Origin: Gimibacter soli
GTDB taxonomy: Bacteria; Pseudomonadota; Alphaproteobacteria; Sphingomonadales; Kordiimonadaceae
DNA: 64,000 nucleotides
Assembly (NCBI RefSeq): GCF_028463845.1
Contig: NZ_CP116805.1
Coordinates: forward strand, 1,364,001-1,428,000
Reading direction: 5' to 3'
The notes under the pieces are model-generated. The model searched no databases and was not told where the DNA came from. It worked only from the letters and a program-made list of their open reading frames with translations. The translations under genes and the position numbers were made by a program. Positions 34,025 through 42,896 of this stretch are shown here, in pieces. Position 1 is the first letter of the stretch, and each line of letters starts with the position of its first letter.

Positions 34025-35035
34025 ATGCCGGACGCTTCTGTCCGTTCTGAAATGGCAGACCGGCTGCTGGCTGCGGCGGGATGGTCCGGTGCCGTGCGTC
34101 ACCCGCTGCCGGGTGATGCCTCCGCGCGCCGCTATATCCGTCTCACGCAGGGCGGTGAAAGCCGCATGCTTGTGGATGCGCCACCGGGGCGGGAAGATCT
34201 CGGCAAATATCTGCGTCTCAACCGGCATCTCGCCTCCCTTGGCCTTCGGGTGCCGGTGATCCATGCGGCAGACGAGGCTTCAGGCTTTGCGCTCATCGAG
34301 GATTTCGGGGATGCCACCTTCACCCGGTTGCTCGCCGCAGGTGAAGCAGAAGCCAAGCTTTACGACCGTGCCGCTGATGTGCTTGTCCGCCTGCAGCAAG
34401 CGCCGGGCGCGACCGACATTGTGGCACCGCCCTATGATGACGCACTGCTCTTGGAAGAAGCCGGTCGCTGCGCGCTCTGGTATCTGCCGCTCGCTATGGG
34501 GCGTGACCTGACGGAGGCAGAGCGTGCTGACTTTGACGCCGTCTGGCGCCGCACGCTCGGTGATATCCGCGACTGCCGCGATGTGCTCGTGTACCGCGAC
34601 TTCCATGTCGACAATCTGATGATCGTGGACGGCCCGAAGGGGCCCGAGGTCGGCTTGCTGGACTTTCAGGACGCCGTCATCGGCCACCCGGCCTATGACC
34701 TTGTCTCGCTGATCGAGGATGCCCGGCGCGATCTGGCGCCCGCGACGCGGGAACGCGTCCTTGCCCGTTACCGCGAGGCGATGGGGGTGGGGGCCGATGA
34801 ACTGGTCGAAAAGGTCGCGATCCTCGGGGCGCAGCGCCACACCAAAATCCTTGGCCTTTTCGTTCGGCTGAGCCGCCGGGACGGCAAGCATGGCTATCTG
34901 CCGCATATCCCGCGCTTGCAGCGGCAGCTGGCGGGGGCCTTGCAGCACCCTGCACTTGCCGAGGTCGCCCGCATGATGCACGAGATCGCCCCCGGCTACG
35001 AAAGCCTCAATGTGACGCCACCTAGTGGCTCATGA
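34025..35035 (+). CDS. AmgK-like sugar kinase (aminoglycoside phosphotransferase fold)
   Basis: This 336-residue kinase of the APH fold has 'PLPGDASARRYIRL', a nucleotide-binding 'RMLVDAPPG', the catalytic 'VYRDFHVDNLMIVD' (Brenner motif) and 'VGLLDFQDAVIGHPAYDLVSLIED'. It resembles AmgK, which phosphorylates N-acetylmuramate or N-acetylglucosamine at the anomeric carbon in cell-wall recycling. The usual neighbours tsaE and murU are absent; here an enoyl-CoA hydratase is upstream. The start may be ATG 34025 or TTG 34013. The last 14 bases overlap the converging stress-protein gene. Confidence 0.82.
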   Translation: MPDASVRSEMADRLLAAAGWSGAVRHPLPGDASARRYIRLTQGGESRMLVDAPPGREDLGKYLRLNRHLASLGLRVPVIHAADEASGFALIEDFGDATFTRLLAAGEAEAKLYDRAADVLVRLQQAPGATDIVAPPYDDALLLEEAGRCALWYLPLAMGRDLTEAERADFDAVWRRTLGDIRDCRDVLVYRDFHVDNLMIVDGPKGPEVGLLDFQDAVIGHPAYDLVSLIEDARRDLAPATRERVLARYREAMGVGADELVEKVAILGAQRHTKILGLFVRLSRRDGKHGYLPHIPRLQRQLAGALQHPALAEVARMMHEIAPGYESLNVTPPSGS

Positions 35036-35882
35036 AGATTGGCAGGTCGCTGTTGCCGACCAGCCATTTTGTCACCCCGCCAAGGATCAGTTCCCGCCAG
35101 CGCGCATGTGAATAGGCGCCGATCACCATCAGGTCGGCCCCTTCCTTGTGGGCGGCACCCAGGATCTGCTCGCCGATGCTGCTGCCGCTGTCTGCGGGCG
35201 TCAGGGCTTTTGCCTTGATACCATGCTGGGCCAGATAATCGGCGATGGCATTCACATCCGGCCGGTCGGGGTCGGGATCACCGATTTGCAGCAGCGTGAC
35301 TTTCTCGGCGTCGACCAGAAGCGGCAGGGCAGCGCCGACGGCACGGGCGCCCTCGGCCCGACCGTTCCAGGCGATCAGGATATGCCGGCCGATATCGCCG
35401 CTCGCTTTGGTGGCCTTCGGCACCATCAGGAGCGGACGGCCGGACCGGAACAGGAGGTCATGGAACACATCGGCAGCATCTGCCCCCATGCCTTCGGGGC
35501 CGTCGCAAACGGACAGGTCCGACGTGCGGGCACGGCGCCCGGCATGGTCGGCAATCTGGCCGACGGCAACCTGCCAGCGTGCGGTGGCGCTTTCTGCAGT
35601 CGCCGTGTCTTTCAGCGGGATGGCGGCGGCCTCCAGCGCTTGCGTAAAGCGGGTATAGCCGTCGTCAGCGTCCGCCTTGCCGGAGGAATCCGCAGCGTCG
35701 CACAGTTCCTGGATCATCACGGCGCTCATCCCTTCGCCGGTATAGGGCACGGCGGCGCGCGGGTCGGGGCGGATGAAAAGCCCGGTCAGCATCGCCCGGT
35801 TGCGGCGCGCGAGGGCCGCCGCCAGCGTCAGTGTCTGCTGGCTCGGGCAGTCGGCGGTCATGGGCAGAATGATGGATTTCAT
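35022..35882 (-). CDS. Universal stress protein with two Usp domains
   Basis: This 286-residue protein has two tandem Usp domains. The C-terminal one has the ATP-binding pattern 'VIGAYSHARWRELILGG' near the end, followed by 'SDLPIFMSH', and the N-terminal one starts 'MKSIILPMTAD'. The ATG at 35882 follows GGAAG. Usp proteins support survival in stress and stasis. The 3' end overlaps the AmgK-like gene by 14 bases on the opposite strand. Confidence 0.9.
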   Translation of the reverse strand: MKSIILPMTADCPSQQTLTLAAALARRNRAMLTGLFIRPDPRAAVPYTGEGMSAVMIQELCDAADSSGKADADDGYTRFTQALEAAAIPLKDTATAESATARWQVAVGQIADHAGRRARTSDLSVCDGPEGMGADAADVFHDLLFRSGRPLLMVPKATKASGDIGRHILIAWNGRAEGARAVGAALPLLVDAEKVTLLQIGDPDPDRPDVNAIADYLAQHGIKAKALTPADSGSSIGEQILGAAHKEGADLMVIGAYSHARWRELILGGVTKWLVGNSDLPIFMSH

Positions 35883-36055
35883 CGTGGCTTCCCCTGTCTG
35901 TTGTTCGTGTCGCAAAGTCCGGGACGGCAACCCTTTACCCGGGCGCCCGTGCCCTGTAGCTTTCTGGATGCTGACACGGACTTCGGGGGCAAGCTTTGAT
36001 CCCGATCAATTCCGGTTCATCATCCATTCAGCCGCAAGGCCCGAAAGTATAACGC

Positions 36056-36391
36056 ATGATGACCTTTATCCGAAAATTCTGGCTGGCCTTCCTCACGCTC
36101 GCACTTGTCGCCCCCCTTGCGCCCACCGCTGCCGAAGCGCAGCAGCGTGGCAGCAACCGCGCGCAAACCGAGCAGGACGAAGCACTGGCCGCACAGAAAC
36201 GCGGCGACGTGCTGCCCTACCACGAGATCAAGAAGCGCACCGAGGCGCAGATCGGCGGGAAGGTGGTGGGCCAGCGCCTGCGTAACACCAATACAGGTTG
36301 GGTTTACGAGCTGCGAGTCATGGGCGGGGACGGCAAGGTGGCCTTCGTGCTTGTGGACGCGGCCTCCGGCAAGATACTCAAGGCACGTTGA
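36056..36391 (+). CDS. PepSY-domain periplasmic protein
   Basis: This 111-residue protein has a signal peptide (about residues 1-28, cleavage near 'AAEAQQ'). A PepSY-like domain (about 55-111) has 'IKKRTEAQIGGKVVGQRL', 'YELRVMGGDGKVAFVLVDAASGKIL'. Such proteins often precede PhoP/PhoQ-like pairs, as here. The gene is 12 bases before the response regulator and forms an operon with it. It may tune the sensor kinase or act as a protease inhibitor. That is inference. Confidence 0.85.
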   Translation: MMTFIRKFWLAFLTLALVAPLAPTAAEAQQRGSNRAQTEQDEALAAQKRGDVLPYHEIKKRTEAQIGGKVVGQRLRNTNTGWVYELRVMGGDGKVAFVLVDAASGKILKAR

Positions 36392-36403
36392 TAGGAGCCC
36401 CAT

Positions 36404-37090
36404 ATGCGCATCCTGATTGTCGAAGATGATGAAGCCCTGGCCCGCCAGATGCGGGACAGCCTTGTGGAAGCCGGCTATGCCGTCGATCACGCGACAGACG
36501 GCGAGGACGGCCACTTTCTGGGCGATACCGAGCCCTATGACGCCGTAGTGCTGGACCTCGGCCTGCCGGTCCTTGACGGCCACAGTATCCTGAAGCGCTG
36601 GCGCAGCGACGGCAAGGTGATGCCCGTCCTGATCCTCACCGCCCGCGATGGCTGGACCGACAAGGTGGAAGGGCTGGATGCGGGTGCTGACGACTACCTG
36701 ACCAAGCCTTTCATGATGGAAGAACTGCTGGCGCGTCTGCGCGCCCTTATCCGCCGCGCGGCGGGGCAGGCGTCAGCCACGCTCACTATCGGCCCCCTCA
36801 CGCTCGATACCCGTTCAGGCAAGGTCAGCGTGGAAGGCAAGGCCGTGAAGTTGACGGCGCAGGAATTCAAGCTTCTGGCCTATATGATGCACCATCAGGG
36901 CAAGGTCATTTCGCGCACCGAACTGACCGAGCATATCTATGATCAGGATTTCGACCGCGATTCGAACACGATCGAGGTGTTCGTGAACCGTATCCGCAAG
37001 AAGCTCGGGATCGAGATCGTGCATACGGTGCGCGGGCTCGGCTACCAATTGGACTGGCAGGGGGAAGGTGCGAGTGCTCGCACGGCTTAG
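36404..37090 (+). CDS. OmpR/PhoP-family response regulator
   Basis: This 228-residue regulator has a receiver domain with the acidic pair 'EDDEAL', phospho-Asp 51 in 'VVLDLGLPVLDG', Thr in 'ILTARD' and Lys in 'LTKPF'. The winged-helix DNA-binding domain of the OmpR type ends 'VHTVRGLGYQLD'. It overlaps the histidine kinase gene by 23 bases and is most like QseB/PhoP. Targets are unknown. Confidence 0.95.
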   Translation: MRILIVEDDEALARQMRDSLVEAGYAVDHATDGEDGHFLGDTEPYDAVVLDLGLPVLDGHSILKRWRSDGKVMPVLILTARDGWTDKVEGLDAGADDYLTKPFMMEELLARLRALIRRAAGQASATLTIGPLTLDTRSGKVSVEGKAVKLTAQEFKLLAYMMHHQGKVISRTELTEHIYDQDFDRDSNTIEVFVNRIRKKLGIEIVHTVRGLGYQLDWQGEGASARTA

Positions 37091-38447
37091 GCACTTTTTC
37101 AGGACACTGACCGGCCGCCTTCTCGTTTCCGCCTTCCTGTGGTCGGCGGTGGCGTTGACGGTGGGCGGTTTTGTCCTGTCTGCTGCCTTCCGCTCCTATG
37201 TGCTGCAGGATGTGGACGAGCGCCTTTCGGTGCTTCTGGATACGCTTGTCGGCTCCAGCGAGGTCGCGCCCGATGGCATGTTGCGCTTCAACCGGCCGCT
37301 CGTGGACGAGCGGTTCGCTACCCCCTATTCGGGCCTTTACTGGCAGGTGTCGGAGGAGGGCGTCCCGCCGTTCCGGTCGCGGTCCCTGTGGGATTTCGAA
37401 CTTGGCAATGTGCATGCCGACCGGGTCTTCACCCTGCATATCGAGGAAGCGCCGGGGCCGGACGGCCAGCGCCTGAGGGTCGCCGAACGGGATATCATCC
37501 TGCCAGAAGCCGACCGCATCTTCCGCTATCAGGTGGCGAGCGATCTGGGCGAAGTGCAGGCTGCTATTGAACGTTTCAACCAGCTACTACTGCAGGCCTT
37601 GGGGCTTATCATGGGAACGCTGACGGCGGCACTCGTGCTGCAGGTTGCCTATGGCCTGCGTCCCCTCAGGACCATCGGCAAGAACCTCGCCGACGTACGG
37701 GCGGGCCGCGAGGCGCGACTGCCGGACGACTGGCCCGCTGACCTGCAGCCGCTGGCCGCCGAGATCAATGCCCTGATCGACCAGAATGAAAAGCTCGTTG
37801 CCCGTGCCCGTACCCATGTGGGCAATCTGGCCCATGCGCTGAAAACACCGCTTGCGGTGATCCTGAACGAAGCCGACGCCGACAAGGGGCCGCGCGGCGC
37901 CACTGTTGGGCGGGCGGCGCGGGATATCAAAAGCCATATCGACCACCACCTCAAGCGCGCCCGGATTGCCGGGGGTGGCAGCGGGCCCGGCCTGCCGGTG
38001 CGCGAGCGGCTCGACAAGCTCGCCAAGGCAATTGCCGCCATGCACCGCCACAAGGACATCGAATTGAGCGTCGAATGCGCCCCGGCCCTTGCCTTTGACG
38101 GCGAGCGCGAGGATTTCGACGAAATGCTTGGCAACCTGATGGATAATGCCGGCAAATGGTCAGCCGGGCAGGTGTCTGTCAGCGTCAAGCTGGTGGAAAA
38201 GGATTTACCGCGCCCGATGCTGGAAATCCGGGTGGAGGACGACGGCCCCGGCGTGCCCGAAGATCAGTGGCAGGTGCTGTTCGAACGTGGCCGCCGGCTT
38301 GACGAGCATGTGCAGGGCACTGGTCTCGGCCTCGCCATCGTGCGCGATATCGTTGATATGTATGGCGGGTCGGTACGGCCCGAGCATGCAGCCCTTGGCG
38401 GGCTTGCCATCGTGATGCGCCTGCCGGGCAAGCTTATCCCTTCCTGA
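37068..38447 (+). CDS. PhoQ-like sensor histidine kinase
   Basis: This 459-residue kinase has two membrane segments flanking a periplasmic domain of about 130 residues (about residues 45-170). The HAMP-like linker is followed by a HisKA-type H-box 'VGNLAHALKTPLAVILNEAD', an N-box 'MLGNLMDNAGKWS', G1 'DDGPGVP' and G2 'GTGLGLAIVRDIVDMYGG'. It is the cognate partner of the preceding regulator. The gene starts with GTG at 37068 inside the regulator gene. The 3' end overlaps the DUF423 gene by 14 bases. Confidence 0.94.
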   Translation: MRVLARLRHFFRTLTGRLLVSAFLWSAVALTVGGFVLSAAFRSYVLQDVDERLSVLLDTLVGSSEVAPDGMLRFNRPLVDERFATPYSGLYWQVSEEGVPPFRSRSLWDFELGNVHADRVFTLHIEEAPGPDGQRLRVAERDIILPEADRIFRYQVASDLGEVQAAIERFNQLLLQALGLIMGTLTAALVLQVAYGLRPLRTIGKNLADVRAGREARLPDDWPADLQPLAAEINALIDQNEKLVARARTHVGNLAHALKTPLAVILNEADADKGPRGATVGRAARDIKSHIDHHLKRARIAGGGSGPGLPVRERLDKLAKAIAAMHRHKDIELSVECAPALAFDGEREDFDEMLGNLMDNAGKWSAGQVSVSVKLVEKDLPRPMLEIRVEDDGPGVPEDQWQVLFERGRRLDEHVQGTGLGLAIVRDIVDMYGGSVRPEHAALGGLAIVMRLPGKLIPS

Positions 38448-38817
38448 GTACCCCGGCACCCAGCATCAGCCAGCCCGTGATAAAGGCAAGGCCGCCAAGC
38501 GGGGTGACCCAGTGCGCGGCCCCAAGGCTGCCGGGGCCATGGATCGCCAGCCAGTAAAGGCTGCCCGAAAAGGCCAGCATCCCGAAAACGAACGCCCAGA
38601 CGGAAGCGCCAATCAGGCGGCTTGCCGACAGCGTTGCCGCGAAGGCGGCAGCAACCAGCGCGAAACTGTGCAGATACTGCATACGCACCGCCATTTCCCA
38701 CCAGTCCTTGCCTTTTTCGCCGACGTCCGCAGGCAGGGCATGGCTGCCCGCTGAGGCCGCGATGGTGGCAAGGGCAGCCAGGAATGCGGCAAGGGCGAGG
38801 ATGCGGCGTGGTGTCAT
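38434..38817 (-). CDS. DUF423 family inner-membrane protein
   Basis: This 127-residue protein has four membrane segments and the DUF423 signature: 'AASAGSHAL' near the start, 'QYLHSFALVAAA' and 'FSGSLYWLAIHGP', ending 'TPLGGLAFITGWLMLGAGVL'. The start at 38817 gives the family-standard length. The function is unknown. Its 3' end overlaps the kinase gene by 14 bases on the opposite strand. Confidence 0.92.
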   Translation of the reverse strand: MTPRRILALAAFLAALATIAASAGSHALPADVGEKGKDWWEMAVRMQYLHSFALVAAAFAATLSASRLIGASVWAFVFGMLAFSGSLYWLAIHGPGSLGAAHWVTPLGGLAFITGWLMLGAGVLRKG

Positions 38818-38942
38818 GGCGGGTGTCCTACTATCTTTCGGCATTGGAGGTTCGTTTAGTTTCGTGCAACTTTTATCGCTATCACGGGAAGTGGCCCCTA
38901 AGATGGTGGCCGAACTGACAAAAACCAGTAAGGGGGTAGACG

Positions 38943-40733
38943 ATGATTGGCAAGGCACGCTTGCTCGCGGCGCTCGCCGTGTTCGGAGGGGTGATGATCG
39001 GATTTGGGGACAGTATCAAGGCGGATGATCTGGTGGCGCGCGGCGACAATCGCGGGACCCGGATCAACGGTGCAGACTGGGCGACACGCAGCCCGGCGCT
39101 TGCAACGAACGGCATGGCCGCGACCTCGCAGCCGCTGGCAACGCAGGCAGCGCTTGATGTGCTGAAGGCCGGCGGTACGGCGGTCGATGCCGCGATTGCC
39201 GCGAACGCTGTCCTTGGCCTTGTGGAGCCCACCGGCAACGGCATGGGCGGCGACCTGTTCGCCATCGTCTGGGACCCCAAAACCAAAAAGCTTTACGGCC
39301 TCAATGCCTCGGGCCACAGCCCGAAGGGGCAGACACTGGATGACCTGAAAGCCAAGGTGAAGGCCAAGGGGCTTGATGCCATTCCGGGCTGGGGCGTGCT
39401 GCCGGTGACCGTGCCGGGCACCGTGGACGGCTGGTTCACCCTGCATGGCAAGTTCGGCAAATTGCCGATGAAGGACAATCTGGCGCCGGCCATCCATTAT
39501 GCGCGGGAAGGGTATCCTGTTACCCAGCTCATTTCCTATTATATGCAGCGCTCGCAGCCGATGTTCGAAGCGAAGTTCAAGGATGGCGTGCTGGAAGAAA
39601 TCGACAACTACCGCAAGACCTACCTGATCGACGGCAAGGCGCCGGCGGAAGGCCAGATTTTCAAGAACCCCGATCTCGCCAACACGTTCGAGGCAATCGC
39701 CGAGGGCGGTCGCGATGCCTTCTATAACGGCCCGCTGACCGACACGATGGTTGCCTATTTCAAACGCCTCGGCGGCGCGCTGACGAAGGAAGATTTCGCC
39801 AGCCAGCATGCCGATTGGGTGGAGCCCACCTCCACCAATTATCGTGGCTATGACGTGTGGGAACTGCCGCCGAACGGGCAGGGCATCGCCGTGCTGCAGA
39901 TGCTGAATATCCTTGAAGGCTATGACCTGAAGGCCATGGGCCACAATTCGGTGGATTATCTGCATGTGATGGCCGAGGCCAAGAAGCTGGTTTACGAAGA
40001 CCGTGCCCGTTTCTATGCCGATCCGAAATTTGTGGATGTGCCGGTTGAGGGACTGCTTTCCAAAGCCTATGCCAAAAAACGCCGCGCGCTGATCGATATG
40101 AAAAAGGCCGCCAAGGAAGTTGATCCGGGCGATCCGATCCTTGGCCACGGCGACACGATCTATATGACGGTGGCCGACAAGGACGGCATGATGGTCTCCC
40201 TCATCCAGTCCAACTTCCGGGGGATGGGGTCGGGCCTTGTGGCGGATGGCCTCGGCTTCATGTTCCAGGACCGGGGTGAGCAATTCGCGCTGGATGCCAG
40301 CCACCCCAACGCCTATGCGCCGGGCAAGCGGCCGTTCCACACCATCATCCCGGCTTTCATGACGAAGGACGGCAAGCCGCTCCTGTCGTTTGGCCTGATG
40401 GGCGGCGACATGCAGCCGCAGGGTCATGTGCAGATCGTGGCCAACATTGTCGATTTCGGCATGAATGTGCAGGAAGCGGGCGATGCGGCGCGCTACTATC
40501 ACACGGGCTCAACCGAGCCTGACGTGCTGAAGCGCATGACGGATGGCGGCGAACTGCAGCTGGAAACCGGTGTGCCGCAAGCGGTGGCGGATGCGCTGAG
40601 GGCGCGTGGCCACGCTGTGTCCTATTCGAAGGGGCCGTATGGCGGCTATCAGGCCATCCTGCGCGATCCGGAAACCGGCGTTTACTGGGGTGCCAGTGAA
40701 ATGCGCAAGGACGGGATGGCGGCCGGTTACTGA
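38943..40733 (+). CDS. Gamma-glutamyltransferase family protein
   Basis: This 596-residue Ntn-hydrolase of the gamma-glutamyltransferase family has an N-terminal signal segment ('LLAALAVFGGVMIGFG'). The large subunit motif 'GGTAVDAAIAANAVLGLVEP' and 'GNGMGGDLFAIVWD' is clear. The likely autocleavage and catalytic Thr is T405 in 'GHGDTIYMTVADKDG', a variant of the usual TTHxSVxD motif. 'MGGDMQPQGHVQ' is also typical. It would cleave gamma-glutamyl bonds, for example of glutathione, in the periplasm. The variant motif places it in the YwrD-like branch, so the substrate may differ. Confidence 0.9.
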   Translation: MIGKARLLAALAVFGGVMIGFGDSIKADDLVARGDNRGTRINGADWATRSPALATNGMAATSQPLATQAALDVLKAGGTAVDAAIAANAVLGLVEPTGNGMGGDLFAIVWDPKTKKLYGLNASGHSPKGQTLDDLKAKVKAKGLDAIPGWGVLPVTVPGTVDGWFTLHGKFGKLPMKDNLAPAIHYAREGYPVTQLISYYMQRSQPMFEAKFKDGVLEEIDNYRKTYLIDGKAPAEGQIFKNPDLANTFEAIAEGGRDAFYNGPLTDTMVAYFKRLGGALTKEDFASQHADWVEPTSTNYRGYDVWELPPNGQGIAVLQMLNILEGYDLKAMGHNSVDYLHVMAEAKKLVYEDRARFYADPKFVDVPVEGLLSKAYAKKRRALIDMKKAAKEVDPGDPILGHGDTIYMTVADKDGMMVSLIQSNFRGMGSGLVADGLGFMFQDRGEQFALDASHPNAYAPGKRPFHTIIPAFMTKDGKPLLSFGLMGGDMQPQGHVQIVANIVDFGMNVQEAGDAARYYHTGSTEPDVLKRMTDGGELQLETGVPQAVADALRARGHAVSYSKGPYGGYQAILRDPETGVYWGASEMRKDGMAAGY

Positions 40734-40758
40734 CCGGCCGCCCCTGCGGTTCACTGTT

Positions 40759-41199
40759 TCAGGGAACCAGAACGATCGGGATGCCGACCGTGTGTGCCAG
40801 CGAGTTGGCCACACTGCCCAACAGCAGGTCGGCAACCCGCGACCGCCCGCGACGGCCCACAAAGGCCATCACGGCCTTCTCTTCCTTGATGCGCTTCTTC
40901 AGCACATCAACGGGATGCCCCCAGTGAAATTCCTTGGTGATGGTCACGCCGCTTGCCTTGTGCTTGGCGACGAGCGGATCAAGGATTTCACTGCTGGCGC
41001 GGGCTTCCTCGCCCGCCTTTTCCAGCGGCCGGGCTGCGATCTCTTCGACCGACAGCGGCTGGATGCCCGACCAGGGAATGACAGTGACCAAGCGCACTTC
41101 GGCGCCAGTTTGTTTGGCTAGCGAGACGGCTTTATCCGTCGCGCGTTCCCCCCACTCACTGCCATCCACGGCGACCATGTAAAGTTGATGCTTGGACAT
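40759..41199 (-). CDS. Universal stress protein (single domain)
   Basis: This 146-residue Usp begins 'YMVAVDGSEWGERATDKAV' and ends 'FVGRRGRSRVADLLLGSVANSLAH', 'PIVLVP', which includes the ATP-binding 'G-x2-G-x9-G(S)' type motif. The gene is preceded by a hairpin that overlaps its ribosome site, so translation may be regulated. Confidence 0.93.
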   Translation of the reverse strand: MSKHQLYMVAVDGSEWGERATDKAVSLAKQTGAEVRLVTVIPWSGIQPLSVEEIAARPLEKAGEEARASSEILDPLVAKHKASGVTITKEFHWGHPVDVLKKRIKEEKAVMAFVGRRGRSRVADLLLGSVANSLAHTVGIPIVLVP

Positions 41200-41207
41200 T
41201 GAAACTT

Positions 41208-41249
41208 CCCTTTCGCTGTTTGACTGGTATCAACCTAACAGCGAAAGGG
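41208..41249 (-). promoter_or_regulatory. Hairpin covering the ribosome site of the stress-protein gene
   Basis: The arms CCCTTTCGCTGTT and AACAGCGAAAGGG are perfect 13-base complements with a 16-base loop. On the minus strand the 3' arm ends in AAAGGG, which continues as AAG, the ribosome site, 6 bases before the ATG at 41199. It could instead be the end structure of the upstream operon. Confidence 0.6.
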
Positions 41250-41275
41250 AGGGCTCTTTTTGCGCAAGATCAAAT

Positions 41276-42892
41276 TCAGGCGCGATAGGCGGCCTTGATG
41301 ATATCGGCGCAGCGCTCGGCAATCATGATGGTGGGCGCATTGGTGTTGCCGCCAATGAGGCGCGGCATCACCGAGGCATCGGCCACCCGCACGCCGGCAA
41401 GGCCCACGACCTTCAGGTCCGGGTCCACAACGCTTGTTGCATTGTCAGTCGGGCCCATCGCGCAGGTGCCGACGGGGTGATAGATCGTCTCGGCCAGGTC
41501 GCGGATCGCGGCTTCGGTGCCGGCATCATCGTCAATATCGATGCCATGCCACGGGTCTTTCTCGCGCGAGATGAAGGCCGCAAGCGCAGGCTGCCGGTAC
41601 ATGCGGCGCACCAGCTTCACGCCTTCCCGCATCACCCGCAAATCCTCAGCTTCGCTCAGATAGCCGGGGTCGATCTTGGCAGGCGCCAACGGGTCGGCGC
41701 TTTGCAGGCCGATGGTCCCGCGGCTGTGCGGGCGCAGCTGGCACATGTGGATGCCCATGCCGTGCTCGTGCGGCTTTTCAAAGCCGTGCGGCACATCTGC
41801 CATCGCCAGCATGATATGGAACTGGATATCCGGCCGTTCGAGCGCCTTGTCGGTTTTCAGAAACGCCCCGACCGGTGTGACGCAGTCGGACAGCGCGCCG
41901 GGTTTGTGGAGGAACCATTTGGCCATCTCGATCAGGCCCGCTACCGGCTTCTGGTAGCGCATCATCGAGATCGGGTCCTTCAGGTGCGCGTTCACATTGA
42001 TGTCCAGATGGTCCTGCATATTCTTGCCGACGCCCTTCAGGGCATGCACGACCTCGATCCCGTGCGGCTTGATATCGTCGGGATTGCCGACGCCGGAAAG
42101 CTGCAACAGTTGCGGGCTGTTGATGGCCCCACCTGCCAGAACCACTTCGCGCGCAGCTGTGTAGGTTTCAACCTTGCCGTTGCGGCTGAGTTCCACCCCT
42201 GTGGCGCGCTTGCCATCAAATACCACGCGGCGGACCTGCGCTTCCGACAGGATCGTCAGGTTTGGGCGGTCCTTCGCGGTTTCAAGATAGGCGCGGGCCA
42301 CCGTCATGCGGCGGCCGTCATGGATCGTCTGGTCGTAGGGGCCGATGCCTTCCTGCTGCGGGCCGTTGAAATCGTCGGTCTGCGGCAGGCCCATCTGTTT
42401 CGACGCTTCGACGAACGCGTCGTTCAGCGGATGGGTGGAGGTGCGCTGGGTGGTTTTCAGCGGGCCGTCTGTTGAGTGATACTCACCCGCCGGGCGGTCG
42501 CTGCCTTCGGACTTCAGGAAATAGGGCAGGACCTTTTCCCATGTCCAGCCGGTGCAGCCGGCCTGCGCCCATTCGTCATAGTCGCGGGCATGGCCGCGCA
42601 CATAAAGCATGCCGTTGATGGCGGACGAGCCACCGACGACCTTGCCGCGCGGCCAGAAAAGCTTGCGGCCATTCAGCGCCTTCTGGGGCTCAGTCCAGTA
42701 GGACCAGTTGATATCACACGGCGGCACGACCTCGGCGATCATGGCGGGCATGGCAACCTTCAGCCCGCCCGATGCCTTGCCGGCCTCGATCAGCAGCACA
42801 TTGAAAGACGCCACTTCGGAAAGGCGTGCAGCGATGGTGCATCCCGCCGAGCCTGCGCCGACGATGATGAAGTCGAAAGTCTTGTCGGTCAT
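41276..42892 (-). CDS. GMC-family FAD-dependent alcohol dehydrogenase
   Basis: This 538-residue oxidoreductase of the GMC family has an N-terminal FAD Rossmann motif 'FIIVGAGSAGCTIAARLSE', the GMC signature 'PRGKVVGGSSAINGMLYVRG' and the second 'LAGGAINSPQLLQLSGVG'. The C-terminal active-site 'HPVGTCAMG' with its catalytic His is followed by 'NTNAPTIMIAERCADII'. It would oxidise alcohols, probably of medium- or long-chain compounds. It starts 4 bases after the P450 gene, so the two form an operon for sequential oxidation. Confidence 0.95.
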   Translation of the reverse strand: MTDKTFDFIIVGAGSAGCTIAARLSEVASFNVLLIEAGKASGGLKVAMPAMIAEVVPPCDINWSYWTEPQKALNGRKLFWPRGKVVGGSSAINGMLYVRGHARDYDEWAQAGCTGWTWEKVLPYFLKSEGSDRPAGEYHSTDGPLKTTQRTSTHPLNDAFVEASKQMGLPQTDDFNGPQQEGIGPYDQTIHDGRRMTVARAYLETAKDRPNLTILSEAQVRRVVFDGKRATGVELSRNGKVETYTAAREVVLAGGAINSPQLLQLSGVGNPDDIKPHGIEVVHALKGVGKNMQDHLDINVNAHLKDPISMMRYQKPVAGLIEMAKWFLHKPGALSDCVTPVGAFLKTDKALERPDIQFHIMLAMADVPHGFEKPHEHGMGIHMCQLRPHSRGTIGLQSADPLAPAKIDPGYLSEAEDLRVMREGVKLVRRMYRQPALAAFISREKDPWHGIDIDDDAGTEAAIRDLAETIYHPVGTCAMGPTDNATSVVDPDLKVVGLAGVRVADASVMPRLIGGNTNAPTIMIAERCADIIKAAYRA

Positions 42893-42896
42893 ACAC

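Noticed and set aside
38898-40502. A 534-codon minus-strand open frame
   Set aside because: It is antisense to the gamma-glutamyltransferase gene and has no recognisable domain.
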